A stretch of 64,000 nt of DNA from Planctomycetota bacterium (GCA_003389325.1 QQVE01000009.1:62001-126000); one strand, 5' to 3'; counted from the first letter of the stretch, positions 26,503 to 34,964 are shown. Translations and numbers: made by a program. The notes: generated from the sequence alone by a model not told the origin.

Positions 26503-26522
26503 TTAGTTGACATGTAAACTGT
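26503..26522 (+). promoter_or_regulatory. Second MarR-type operator before the pirin gene
   Basis: TTAGTTGAC-AT-GTAAACTGT matches the operator at 25958 in 15 of 20 bases and keeps the dyad core. A consensus-like TTGACA (26507-26512) lies inside it, possibly the -35 box, though no good -10 box is seen 17 bases on. Confidence 0.65.
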
Positions 26523-26552
26523 GTGGCCGGCCCGAGGCCGGGAGAAAGAATC

Positions 26553-27251
26553 ATGATCGCCATCCGACGAGCGGCCGAGCGGGGCCACGCCTACCATGGC
26601 TGGCTCGATACGTACCACACCTTTTCGTTTGCCTCGTACCAGGACCCGCGGCACATGGGATTTCGGGCGCTGCGTGTCATGAACGAAGACGTCGTTGCGC
26701 CGGGGCAGGGCTTTGGCACCCATCCGCACCGCGACATGGAGATCGTCACCTACGTGCTCGAAGGGGCGCTCGAGCATCGCGACTCGATGGGCAACGGCGA
26801 AGTGCTGCGCCCCGGCGAGTTCCAGCGGATGTCGGCCGGCACGGGAATCACGCACAGCGAGTTCAATCCTTCGCCCGACGATCCGGTGCACTTGTATCAG
26901 ATCTGGCTGTTCCCGGAGCGCAAAGGCATTGAGCCGAGCTACGAGCAGAAGCGGTTTGACGAAGCCGAACGGCACAACCGGCTGCGGTTGGTCGCTTCGC
27001 CAAATGCGGCCGACGGCTCGCTGCTCATCCACCAGGATGCCCGCGTGTATCTGGCGACGCTCGACGAGAAGGCTGCGGTTGCCCACGAACTGGCCCCGGG
27101 CCGCAACGCCTGGCTGCAGGTGCTGCGCGGTGCCGTGTCGATTAACCAACGGGAACTGCAGACGAGCGACGGCGTAGCCGTCAGCGACGAGCGCGATCTG
27201 CGCATCGAGGCTCGCCAAAAATCCGAAGTACTGCTGTTCGATCTGGCCTGA
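26553..27251 (+). CDS. Pirin family protein
   Basis: A 232-residue bicupin protein with ATG at 26553 and GGAGAAAG just upstream. The N-terminal cupin has HPHRDMEIVTYVLEG and later ITHSEFN, giving the three histidines and the glutamate that bind iron in pirins. Its C-terminal half is the typical pirin cupin without metal. Bacterial pirins include quercetin 2,3-dioxygenases (E. coli YhhW) and redox-sensing regulators. It lies between the repeated MarR operator and wrbA, which fits quinone or flavonoid stress defence. Confidence 0.9.
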   Translation: MIAIRRAAERGHAYHGWLDTYHTFSFASYQDPRHMGFRALRVMNEDVVAPGQGFGTHPHRDMEIVTYVLEGALEHRDSMGNGEVLRPGEFQRMSAGTGITHSEFNPSPDDPVHLYQIWLFPERKGIEPSYEQKRFDEAERHNRLRLVASPNAADGSLLIHQDARVYLATLDEKAAVAHELAPGRNAWLQVLRGAVSINQRELQTSDGVAVSDERDLRIEARQKSEVLLFDLA

Positions 27252-27296
27252 AAACGCGCGGCGGGAGCCGTCCCTGAAACCGATAAGGAGAAAACG

Positions 27297-27917
27297 ATGA
27301 GCGTGAACGTCCAAGTAATCTTCTATAGCGCCTACGGCCACGTCTATCGGCTGGCCGAGGCCATCGTCGAGGGAGCCGCCGAAGTGAAGGGCGTCCAGGC
27401 CGAGCTTTACCAGGTTCGCGAGACCCTGTCCGACGAGCTGCTCGAAAAGATCGGGGCCGCCGAAGCACGCAAGGCGTTTGCGCACGTCAAGCAAGCCGAT
27501 CCGCAGCAACTGGCGGACGCCGACGCCATCGTGCTGGGCTCGCCCACGCGCTACGGATCGGCCACTTCGCAGATGCAGGCGTTCCTGGATGCCACCGGCG
27601 GGTTGTGGAGCTCGGGCGCCCTGATCGGCAAGGTCGGCAGCGCTTTCACCTCCACGGCCAGCCAACACGGCGGGCAGGAAACCACGCTGCTGTCCATGTC
27701 GACGTTCTTTTTCCACCAGGGAATGCTTATCGCCGGGGTGCCCTACAGCACGAAGGAGTTGCTCGACCTGGATAAGGTCTCCGGCGGCACGCCCTACGGC
27801 GCCACCACGATCGCCGGACCCAAGGGCGAGCGCCAACCGAACGCCAACGAATTGGCCATCGCCCGGGCACAAGGCCGCCACGTGGCCGAGGTTGCTAGCC
27901 GGCTGAAGTCGGGGTAG
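27297..27917 (+). CDS. wrbA: NAD(P)H:quinone oxidoreductase WrbA
   Basis: A 206-residue flavodoxin-fold protein with AAGGAG 7 bases before the ATG. FMN-binding loops are visible: YSAYGHVYRLA near the start, GSPTRYGSATSQMQAFLD in the middle, and TSTASQHGGQETTL. This is the type IV quinone reductase, which reduces quinones by two electrons and so avoids semiquinone radicals. It starts 45 bases after the pirin gene and very likely shares its transcript and MarR control. Confidence 0.93.
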   Translation: MSVNVQVIFYSAYGHVYRLAEAIVEGAAEVKGVQAELYQVRETLSDELLEKIGAAEARKAFAHVKQADPQQLADADAIVLGSPTRYGSATSQMQAFLDATGGLWSSGALIGKVGSAFTSTASQHGGQETTLLSMSTFFFHQGMLIAGVPYSTKELLDLDKVSGGTPYGATTIAGPKGERQPNANELAIARAQGRHVAEVASRLKSG

Positions 27918-28001
27918 TGCGCGGCGGGGTGGCGACAGGCGAGCGGACAAGGGTTAAAGTAGACGTTCCTACTTGATGTGTCCCTTGTCCGCGGCAATCC
28001 G

Positions 28002-28928
28002 ATGCAACGCTTCAAGAATATCCTGGTCGCCGTCGACCTTTCGCAGCAGGACCGCTTTGTGGGCGACGAGTTGGCCCCGCCGACGGCCGAGGCGGTCGAC
28101 CGCGCGATCTGGCTGGCGAAGGTCAACTCGGCAAAACTCACTTTCTTCTATACGCTCGACGTTTCGGCCCACGCGCGGCACATGATCGAAGCTGCCGCCG
28201 AGGGCGAGCAGACGGTGATGACCGACGCCAAGGAAGCGCTTGGCCGGCTCGTGGATCAAGCCGCCGCCGCGGGAGTGTCCGCATCGCTGGACGTGGAGTT
28301 CGGCAAGAGCTGGGTGGAGATCATCCGCCAGGTCATGCGCGGCAAGCACGACTTGCTGGTGGCGGGCACACGCCATTTCGGCGCTCTGCAAAGCTTCTTC
28401 ATGGGCAGCACGGGCATCAAGCTGTTGCGCAAGTGCCCCTGCCCGGTATGGATCACGCAGCCGCAGCGTTATCGCCAGATCCGCTCGATTCTCGTAGCGC
28501 ACTGCCTGCGGCCGGTCGGCGACCTGGCCATGGAGCTGGGGTGCCTGATCGCGCAGACGTGCGGGGCTCAGTTGCGCGTGGTCCATGCGCTCGAGTTGCC
28601 GCCGGACGCCGGCGAATCTGCGGAGCAAGTCTCTCCGGAGGAGTTGGCCCGCCTCCGCGCTCAGGCCGAGCAGCACATCGAAGCACAACTGCGCGAATAC
28701 GAGTTTGCCCGGCCGCCGGTGGTGCACATCGTGACCGACGCGCCCGACTTCGCGGTGCTGACGCACATCGAGAAATACGGCGTCGAGCTGACCGTGATGG
28801 GCACGATTGCTCGCAGGGGCGTCCCCGGTATCATTACGGGGAACACGGCCGAGGTGCTGTTGCCGCGGCTGCGGTGTTCGGTTCTGGCGGTGAAGCCGCC
28901 GGACTTCCAGTCGCCGGTATCTCTGTGA
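28002..28928 (+). CDS. Universal stress protein with two Usp domains
   Basis: A 308-residue cytosolic protein with tandem UspA domains (about residues 1-150 and 160-305). Domain 1 starts FKNILVAVDLS and has GTRHFGALQSFFMGSTG. Domain 2 has GTIARRGVPGIITGNTAEVLL, which matches the ATP-binding G-2X-G-9X-GN pattern. The layout is like E. coli UspE. I chose ATG 28002 at the domain start; a GTG at 27978 is possible and neither has a good ribosome site. It converges with the two-component genes and probably belongs to their stress response. Confidence 0.88.
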   Translation: MQRFKNILVAVDLSQQDRFVGDELAPPTAEAVDRAIWLAKVNSAKLTFFYTLDVSAHARHMIEAAAEGEQTVMTDAKEALGRLVDQAAAAGVSASLDVEFGKSWVEIIRQVMRGKHDLLVAGTRHFGALQSFFMGSTGIKLLRKCPCPVWITQPQRYRQIRSILVAHCLRPVGDLAMELGCLIAQTCGAQLRVVHALELPPDAGESAEQVSPEELARLRAQAEQHIEAQLREYEFARPPVVHIVTDAPDFAVLTHIEKYGVELTVMGTIARRGVPGIITGNTAEVLLPRLRCSVLAVKPPDFQSPVSL

Positions 28929-28944
28929 GACGTTTCCGTAGCCG

Positions 28945-29625
28945 TCATTCGTTCTCGAGCACCCATTGCGTGGCGTGGCGCACCAACTCGGTGCCGTTGG
29001 CCAATTGCAGCTTTTCGCGAATGCGGTCGCGATAGGTCCAGATCGTGCGCATGCTCAAGTGCAGCCGCGCTGCGATGTCGGCGGTTTTCATGCCCCGCCC
29101 GATGAGCCGGAAGACTTCCAACTCGCGATCCGAAAGCGAGGCGATCCAACCCTGGTCGTCCGACTTGTCGCGGCGGCCGACGACGCGATGCAGCATTTGT
29201 GCGGACATGGCCGGGCTCAGGTAGATTCTGCCGGCCAGGACCTCGCGAATGGCCTCGACGATGCGGTCGGTGGCATGCTCCTTGGTGATGTATCCATCGG
29301 CGCCGGCGCGCAAGGCGCGCTCGGCGTAGAGCCGTTCTCCGTACATCGACCACACCAGGATTCGGATGTCCTTGTTCCGCTTCTTAATGCGCTTGATCAA
29401 GTCGATGCCGTCGCCGGTCTTCAGTGCGATGTCGACGATGGCCGCATCCGGTTTCTCTTTGCGCACCAGGGGCAGGGCGTCTTCGACGTCCTCGGCCTGA
29501 CCGCAGACTTGCAGATCCGGGACCTGGCCGATGCGGAGCAACAGCGCTTCGCGCACGGCGGGATGATCGTCGACGATCAGGATGCGCGCCGGAGCGGCCG
29601 GCTGTGCCGGTTTAGCGCGGGCCAT
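28945..29625 (-). CDS. NarL/FixJ-type response regulator
   Basis: A 226-residue regulator. The receiver domain (about 13-130) has the acidic pair Asp19-Asp20, the phosphorylation site Asp65 (AAIVDIALKTGDG) and a conserved Lys in YITKEHA. A LuxR-type helix-turn-helix follows (LSDRELEVFRLIGRGMKTADIAARLHLSMRTIWTYRDRIREKL split over about residues 160-205). ATG 29625 has GGAGAA 7 bases upstream and overlaps the kinase stop by 14 bases, so the pair is coupled. Probable targets include the stress genes nearby, but no shared binding site was found. Confidence 0.9.
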   Translation of the reverse strand: MARAKPAQPAAPARILIVDDHPAVREALLLRIGQVPDLQVCGQAEDVEDALPLVRKEKPDAAIVDIALKTGDGIDLIKRIKKRNKDIRILVWSMYGERLYAERALRAGADGYITKEHATDRIVEAIREVLAGRIYLSPAMSAQMLHRVVGRRDKSDDQGWIASLSDRELEVFRLIGRGMKTADIAARLHLSMRTIWTYRDRIREKLQLANGTELVRHATQWVLENE

Positions 29626-30706
29626 GGCGCGGTTCTCCGGGGAGAATGCAGGTGACGATCGTGCCGCCGCGTTTTCCGCGCTCGACGACCAGGTCGGCAC
29701 CAATCAGTTGCGATCGATTGCGCATCACGCGCAGCCCCAGTCCCTCGCCGGCGCGGTCTGCGATGCCGACGCCGTCGTCGCTGACTTGCAGCCTCACGTT
29801 CGCGCCGCGGGATGTAAGCCGGACCCGAACGCGGCGAGCCCGCGCGTGCCGCAGCGCGTTGGTGCACGCCTCCTGGGCGATATGGTAGAGATGTGTGGCC
29901 GCGATGTTGTCTCGCACGCGTACGTTTCCGCTGGCTCGAAAGTCGCAGCGAATCGTCGACATCTCGGCCAGACGCGCGGCCAACTCGTTCAGCGCGCCCG
30001 GCAGGTCGTCCGGATCGATTCTCGCCTGCGACAGGCCGCGAGCGACGTTCCGCACGAACTGCAGTTCGCGCTTCAGCCCCTCGGCGATCTTAGCGGCGAT
30101 GGGCACATCGGCCGGCGAGTTCTTTTCGAGCGATTGTGCGAGGCTGCGTGCCAGCAGGCCCAATGCCGTCAGCTCCTGCCCGCATTGGTCGTGCAAGTCG
30201 GCGCCCAAGCGTTGCTGTTCCAACAATGCGATCTCGACGACTTCGCGCTCCAGCCGCTTGCGCTCGGTCAGGTCGCGGAGGATGCCGGTGTAGATTTGCA
30301 AGTGGTCGACCTCGCTGACCGCCAGGTCGACGGGAAAGATCGTGCCGTCCTTGCGCTGGGCCGTCACCTCGCGACCGATTCCGATGATCTTCTTGACGCC
30401 GGTCTTGAGGTAGTTGGCCAGGTAGGCGTCGTGCTCCGCGGCGTAGGGTGCCGGCATGAGAATGCTCACGTTCCGGCCGATCAACTCTCCCGCGGAGTAG
30501 CCAAACATCCGCTCGGCGGCCGGATTGACCGAATCGATGATGCCGTGCTTATCGATCGTGATAATGGCATCGGCCGCTGCCTCGAGGATGGCGGTAAGCC
30601 GCGACTCGCGCTCCTGTAGCGCCGCGACGGCTTGCGCCAGCTTGGGTGGCGATGCCTGAGCATCCGTCGCCGGCTGTGGAGAGCTTTTTCGTTTCTTGGC
30701 GGGCAT
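29612..30706 (-). CDS. PAS sensor histidine kinase with FixL-like heme pocket
   Basis: A 364-residue soluble kinase with no membrane segment. The PAS domain (about residues 34-150) closely follows FixL: IGRNVSILMPAPY, EHDAYLANYLKTG and IIGIGREV. His92 aligns with the heme-ligating His200 of Bradyrhizobium FixL and Arg112 with Arg220, which responds to oxygen. After a coiled linker comes a HisKA_3 block (DLHDQCGQELTALGLL, phospho-acceptor His172) and an HATPase with QEACTNALRHA and GVGIADR. ATG 30706 has GAGGA 5 bases upstream. It probably senses oxygen or another gas through heme, and passes phosphate to the overlapping NarL-type regulator. Heme binding is inferred, not shown. Confidence 0.9.
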   Translation of the reverse strand: MPAKKRKSSPQPATDAQASPPKLAQAVAALQERESRLTAILEAAADAIITIDKHGIIDSVNPAAERMFGYSAGELIGRNVSILMPAPYAAEHDAYLANYLKTGVKKIIGIGREVTAQRKDGTIFPVDLAVSEVDHLQIYTGILRDLTERKRLEREVVEIALLEQQRLGADLHDQCGQELTALGLLARSLAQSLEKNSPADVPIAAKIAEGLKRELQFVRNVARGLSQARIDPDDLPGALNELAARLAEMSTIRCDFRASGNVRVRDNIAATHLYHIAQEACTNALRHARARRVRVRLTSRGANVRLQVSDDGVGIADRAGEGLGLRVMRNRSQLIGADLVVERGKRGGTIVTCILPGEPRHGPR

Positions 30707-30821
30707 GCCGTCCTCGTGAAGGATACGCCAGGTTCCGCGAGTATATCCGGGCGCCAACGTCGCGGCGAGTTCGCGCGGCGCGTAGGAGTTTCTCTTACAA
30801 GAACTGTCGGGCGCTCCTCAC

Positions 30822-30851
30822 TTGTCGCGGGCGGCCGCAAACCGAAATACT
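30822..30851 (+). promoter_or_regulatory. Candidate promoter for the BON-csrA-zinc ribbon genes
   Basis: TTGTCG at 30822-30827 and AATACT at 30846-30851 with an 18-base spacer, about 50 bases before the BON gene. Only a moderate match. Confidence 0.35.
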
Positions 30852-30903
30852 GACGGTTAGCCAAAGGCATCATCACAGGACACATCAGAGGAAGGAGCGA
30901 AGG

Positions 30904-31200
30904 ATGGTAGGTGCACAAGACATCGGATGCGCTCGTGACGACGCGTGCCAGCCGCGCGCGGACGATCCGGCCAGCCTGGTTGCCGCGCGGCTGCGTCGTA
31001 GCGGCTATCCACGACTGCGCGGCGTGAAGTGTGAATTCCAAGACGGCGTGACCGTGCTGTCGGGAACCGTGCCGACGTTTCACTTGAAGCAGTTGGCACA
31101 ATCCCTGGCGTCCCACACGCCGGGCGTCCACCAGGTCGACAATCGACTATCCGTTACCCGAGCCACGCGCCGGCCGCCTCACACGGCGGCTCGCCAGTGA
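30904..31200 (+). CDS. BON domain protein
   Basis: A 98-residue protein with ATG at 30904 and AAGGAG 6 bases upstream. Residues about 25-85 form one BON domain: SLVAARLRRSGYPRLRGV, CEFQDGVTVLSGTVPTFHLKQLAQSLA and GVHQVDNRLSV. BON domains bind membranes or phospholipids and occur in osmotic-stress proteins such as OsmY. No signal peptide is seen, so it appears cytosolic here. It is divergent from the histidine kinase and precedes csrA by 39 bases. Confidence 0.82.
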   Translation: MVGAQDIGCARDDACQPRADDPASLVAARLRRSGYPRLRGVKCEFQDGVTVLSGTVPTFHLKQLAQSLASHTPGVHQVDNRLSVTRATRRPPHTAARQ

Positions 31201-31239
31201 GGCCCACCGGCGCACGCTCAACGACAAGGAGGCGGCCAG

Positions 31240-31452
31240 ATGCTTGTATTGAGCCGACGAGAGGGAGAACGCATCGTCATCGGTGGTGACGTCGTCGTTA
31301 CCGTGCTGGGAAGCACGGGCAACCGCGTACGATTGGGGATTAGCGCTCCGAGGCGAACGCCCATCCATCGCGAGGAGGTGCTGCGTCGCTGCCCGCGCCG
31401 CGATGCGGGCAGCATCTCTGCGGACGATTCTTTTCTTGCAGAGAGCATTTGA
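31240..31452 (+). CDS. csrA: Carbon storage regulator CsrA
   Basis: A 70-residue RNA-binding protein with AAGGAGG 5 to 8 bases before the ATG. MLVLSRREGERIVIG, VVVTVLGSTGNRVRLGISAP and HREEV are the CsrA signatures, including Arg at the RNA-contact positions near the N-terminus and in the R-x-G core. CsrA dimers bind GGA motifs in mRNA leaders and alter translation or decay. The C-terminal tail beyond residue 50 is longer than usual and not conserved-looking. Position after a stress gene suggests post-transcriptional output of the same response. Confidence 0.9.
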   Translation: MLVLSRREGERIVIGGDVVVTVLGSTGNRVRLGISAPRRTPIHREEVLRRCPRRDAGSISADDSFLAESI

Positions 31453-31454
31453 GC

Positions 31455-31688
31455 ATGTCGGGAGACGATTGCGTCGCGGTCAACGGCACGGCTAGATCCG
31501 GAACGAGACAAATAGCCGAAAGGAAAGCATCTTCCGCTAGGGCGTCCGCGGTGCGAGACGATCGTCCTGCCTACGAGTGCGCGAAGTGCCGTGAGCCGGC
31601 CATGCAATTCTTCGCCAGGCATCCGACGCGGTCCGACCAAACGGACGTCTTCTATTGCCACGCCTGCGGCGCGAGCTGGGAGATCTGA
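31455..31688 (+). CDS. Small protein with TFIIS-like zinc ribbon
   Basis: A 77-residue protein starting 2 bases after the csrA stop (TGA-GC-ATG). The first 38 residues look disordered and basic. The rest is a zinc ribbon with CAKC and CHAC, spaced by an insert with FFARHPTRSD and FYCHACGASWE. This strongly recalls the C-terminal ribbon of eukaryotic and archaeal TFIIS/RPB9, where TRSADEP and CxxCGxxW occur; the catalytic Asp-Glu pair is here Asp-Gln. Function in bacteria is unknown. It may be an RNA-polymerase or nucleic-acid-binding factor, or simply a structural zinc protein. Confidence 0.7.
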   Translation: MSGDDCVAVNGTARSGTRQIAERKASSARASAVRDDRPAYECAKCREPAMQFFARHPTRSDQTDVFYCHACGASWEI

Positions 31689-31715
31689 TCCCGCGACCGT
31701 CGGGGCACGGAATTA

Positions 31716-33455
31716 CTACCAGAACACGACGAAGCTTAGCCCGACCCCCGCGGCGAGCACGATGGCCCCCAGCACCAGTGGCGTGCGGCCACTGACCGAT
31801 CCGTCGTGCGGTCTCACCTGACCCTGGCTATCGCGCAGCCAGCCGGCGTCCTCGTCGCGCAGGATGTCTCCCGGCGGCGTCCAGCCCCACCACAGCGAGA
31901 CCAGCACCATCGAGGTTGCCGTAACCAGCACGCTCATCGGCGCGGCCACGTGCGGATTGGCCAGCGCCGAGGGCAACAGCGGCGTACCCGTGTTGGCGGC
32001 CGACCACGAGGCCAGCAATCCCCAAATCCCGTAGGCCACACCGACCAGAAGGCCCACCGTGGCCGATCTGCGGTGCACCGGCGTAAGCGCCCCCATCAGG
32101 TACACGGTCAACAGCGGCGTGACGAAGGCGGCCACCATCTCCAGGTAGAAGGCGAACATGCCCTGATTGAGCAACGGCAGGTACAGAAACGAACCCAGAA
32201 TAATCGCCGGCGTCAGCCAGCGACCCACCCACAGGTAATGATGATCGTCGGCATTGGTGACGAACAACCGCGCGTAGAGATCGCGGGTAATCAGTGCCGA
32301 CAGGGCCGAGCCGATCGAATCGAACGTCGAGAAGGCCGCCGCCATGATTCCCGCCACCACGATCCCTCGCAAGCCCGAAGCGGTCAGGTCGCGCACCAGC
32401 ACCGGGTAGATGGCATCGACGCCGCGCAGCTCGGCGGGCACGTCCAACAGCGCTACGGTGGGATGCAGCGCGCGGCCCATCACGCCGAGCGACAGGTTGA
32501 CAAAGGTCATCACCACCAGCACGGCCGAGGCCAGCACGACCGACATCTTCAGATCCCACTCGGTCTTTGCTCCCAGCAGCCGCATCGACTGCGTGTGGTT
32601 GACGATCGAGTAGGCCATGCCCGCGATCACCAGGCTCAGGCAAAACACCCAGGCGGGCGTGCTGCGGACGATCGCGTTTTCTGCGGCGACGTGTTCGCCC
32701 CCCAGCAGCAATAGATCGTCGATCTCATCGTCGGTCTTGTTGGCAGTGTCGGTGCGATCGAGCCGCGGGTGGCCGACCTCGAGCATGTGGGCGGCTTCGG
32801 CCGGGTCGTGCTGCCGCAAACGCTCGTGCACGCCGGTCCAGCCGCCGACGTGGTTGAACACGAGCACAAAGACGATGATGCTGGCCACGAGCATCACGAT
32901 CGACTGCAGCGCGTCGGTCAGGGCCACGGCTCTCAGCCCGCCGGTCATCGTGTAGATGATGGCCACGACGGCGATGGCGACTACGGCCGTCCGGGCCACG
33001 TTTTCGCTCCAGCCCAGCACGATCACGAGCGTGAGGAAGATCCCTTGTGCCATGATGCCCAACACCATCGTGCGGAATTGCACCTGCACCAGCACGCTGA
33101 TCACGCGGGCCCCGAGTCCAAAGCGGGCTTCGAGGTACTCGGCATTCGTGTACATGCCGGCCCGGTACATGGCCAGCCCGACGACGTTGGCCAGCAGCAG
33201 CCAGCCGGCCACGACGCCCACCCAGTTGAGCACGAACATCCGCATGCCGAACTGGTACGCGCCGCCGGAATCGACCACCAGGTCGCTGGCGTCGATGAAC
33301 GTGGCGTACATCGACAGCCCGACCATCCACCAGGGCAGGCTGCGTCCGGCCAGAAACCATTCGCTGCTGGTCTTGGTGCCCCCTCCCCAAACAAGCGCGA
33401 AGACAATGATCGAACCGTTGAGGACGAGAACGACAAGCCAGTCGAGCAGCGACAT
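31716..33455 (-). CDS. Sodium:solute symporter family protein
   Basis: A 579-residue integral membrane protein with about 13-14 transmembrane helices. SSS-family features are TSSEWFLAGRSLPWWMVGLSMYATFIDASDLV in helix 1-2, a long stretch LRAVALTDALQSIVML, and GIMAAAFSTFDSIGSALSALITRDLY. The last includes the sodium-site serine and threonine region found in helix 8. Substrate could be a sugar, amino acid or organic anion. An insert of about 45 mostly polar residues (HERLRQHDPAEAAHMLEVGH on) lies between two helices. Downstream of the propeller protein gene on the same strand. Confidence 0.88.
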   Translation of the reverse strand: MSLLDWLVVLVLNGSIIVFALVWGGGTKTSSEWFLAGRSLPWWMVGLSMYATFIDASDLVVDSGGAYQFGMRMFVLNWVGVVAGWLLLANVVGLAMYRAGMYTNAEYLEARFGLGARVISVLVQVQFRTMVLGIMAQGIFLTLVIVLGWSENVARTAVVAIAVVAIIYTMTGGLRAVALTDALQSIVMLVASIIVFVLVFNHVGGWTGVHERLRQHDPAEAAHMLEVGHPRLDRTDTANKTDDEIDDLLLLGGEHVAAENAIVRSTPAWVFCLSLVIAGMAYSIVNHTQSMRLLGAKTEWDLKMSVVLASAVLVVMTFVNLSLGVMGRALHPTVALLDVPAELRGVDAIYPVLVRDLTASGLRGIVVAGIMAAAFSTFDSIGSALSALITRDLYARLFVTNADDHHYLWVGRWLTPAIILGSFLYLPLLNQGMFAFYLEMVAAFVTPLLTVYLMGALTPVHRRSATVGLLVGVAYGIWGLLASWSAANTGTPLLPSALANPHVAAPMSVLVTATSMVLVSLWWGWTPPGDILRDEDAGWLRDSQGQVRPHDGSVSGRTPLVLGAIVLAAGVGLSFVVFW

Positions 33456-33518
33456 TCAATGCTTTCGCGGTAGGAAGTGTTTTCGCCCTGAGCCAGCGTC
33501 GAGAGCGCGTTTGCCGTT

Positions 33519-34760
33519 TCAGCGTTGGATCTCAATCAGGTACAATTGCCGCGTCCCATCTTCGGTCACGCCCGGCACCAGCACCGCCGTTTGATCCCGG
33601 TTCCAGCGCGGGGCAGGATCGATCCGCAACTTGCCGCGCGTGTACGGCCCGCGAGAGAATCCGCCCACCCGGGCGTGCACACCATCGGAGCGTCGGAACA
33701 GGACGTATTCGTTCTCGTTGGTGCCCGGCGTGGCGTATCCGCAGGCCAGCCAGTCGGCGTCGGGCGAGAGCGCAATGTCGCCGCCGGGATCGCCGATGAT
33801 CTCGGGCGTGGCAATCTGCCCCACGATCGCTTGCCGCTCGACGTCGTACAGCACCTGCCGGCCCTCGCGGGCGCCGATCACGGTCGTGCCGCGATCCCAT
33901 TCCGGATGTCCGCCAATGTACTCGTGAGCCGTCAGCTCCGTGCCGTCCGAGCGGATCGAACAGGGGACGTTGACCGCCATCGGATTGCCGGCATACCGCG
34001 CCCGGGCAAAGAAGTACACGTATTTGCCGGTGCGGCTGGCGAGCGTGTGATTGATATAGAACTCGGCCTCGTCGATCTTGGAGAAGCGGTCGCGCAGCAG
34101 CTCGCGTAGTTGGCGAAACGAGACGAGCAGGGCGTGCTTGCCGCTTTCGATGTCGACGCGAAAGATGCCGTCCGTGTCGGGAGCGGCCGTGGCTGCCGTG
34201 GGATCGGCCGCGCCGGGATACCCGGTTACGGGCCGCAGCCGCGCCATGCGTCCGTAGTTGATGGCCAGGAAGAATCCCCCGCCGGGCGCAACGCCGCCAT
34301 TGGCCACCGACGCGTCGGCAAACCGATACTCGCGCACGCGCCGCTTCCGCTCGATGTCGTACAGCACGGAAAATACGCGCTGATTGTCCGGGTCGCGATC
34401 GTTGAAGAAGAACTGCGTCTCGGGCTGGTCGGGGTTCCAGTAGAACATCGTGCCCTGCTGGAAATTCCAGGCCCGGGTTTTCTCGATCGGCAAGATACGA
34501 TCGTCGTCGTGCGTGTCGATGAGCACGATCTCGGCGGCCTCGCCGGGTTCGGGCATGCGGTCGTGAAACGTCGTGCGCAGCGACAGAATGTAGCGCCCGC
34601 TGGCGTTCCAGGGCGTGGTGAGGCACTGCCCGATGTAGCCGAAAAAGTGATGCCGCGGTCCGTGCGTGAGCTGCCGCACCTCGAGTGTCGGACCCTCGGC
34701 ACCCGGGCAGCAAACCGGTGCCAGCAATGCCGCGAAGCACGCCAAGAATCGAAGTGTCAT
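33519..34760 (-). CDS. Secreted TolB/WD40-like beta-propeller protein
   Basis: A 413-residue exported protein with ATG at 34760 and signal peptide MTLRFLACFAALLAPVCCPG. The mature part contains beta-propeller blades (WNASGRYILSLRTTF, ALSPDADWLACGYATPG, DPAPRWNRDQTAVLVPG), with HPEWDRG typical of TolB-like repeats. The order of motifs recalls oligogalacturonide-lyase-type propellers, but the metal-binding histidines needed for that activity are not clearly all present. The symporter gene follows 63 bases downstream, so it could supply or bind the transported compound. Confidence 0.7.
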   Translation of the reverse strand: MTLRFLACFAALLAPVCCPGAEGPTLEVRQLTHGPRHHFFGYIGQCLTTPWNASGRYILSLRTTFHDRMPEPGEAAEIVLIDTHDDDRILPIEKTRAWNFQQGTMFYWNPDQPETQFFFNDRDPDNQRVFSVLYDIERKRRVREYRFADASVANGGVAPGGGFFLAINYGRMARLRPVTGYPGAADPTAATAAPDTDGIFRVDIESGKHALLVSFRQLRELLRDRFSKIDEAEFYINHTLASRTGKYVYFFARARYAGNPMAVNVPCSIRSDGTELTAHEYIGGHPEWDRGTTVIGAREGRQVLYDVERQAIVGQIATPEIIGDPGGDIALSPDADWLACGYATPGTNENEYVLFRRSDGVHARVGGFSRGPYTRGKLRIDPAPRWNRDQTAVLVPGVTEDGTRQLYLIEIQR

Positions 34761-34964
34761 GCCATGCCTCGCCTGTGCCCGACCGCGTCGCTCCGGAGGT
34801 GAAGCGGCACGCTGGCCGAGGTTTTCTGCCTGCAAAGGGCTCGCGTCACGATTCTACTTCCGCGGCTATCTCGTTCCAGCGGCGGCCCTTGTCAGAGCGA
34901 ACTTTGCGGCCGCGACGGGGGATGGTACGATAGATCAGGTAAGCTTTCTTGGTTGGGTCAGCGT

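Noticed and set aside
30786..30804. TTCTCTTACAAGAA dyad near the BON promoter as a NarL-type regulator site
   Set aside because: It is imperfect and no matching copy is found before the usp or kinase genes.
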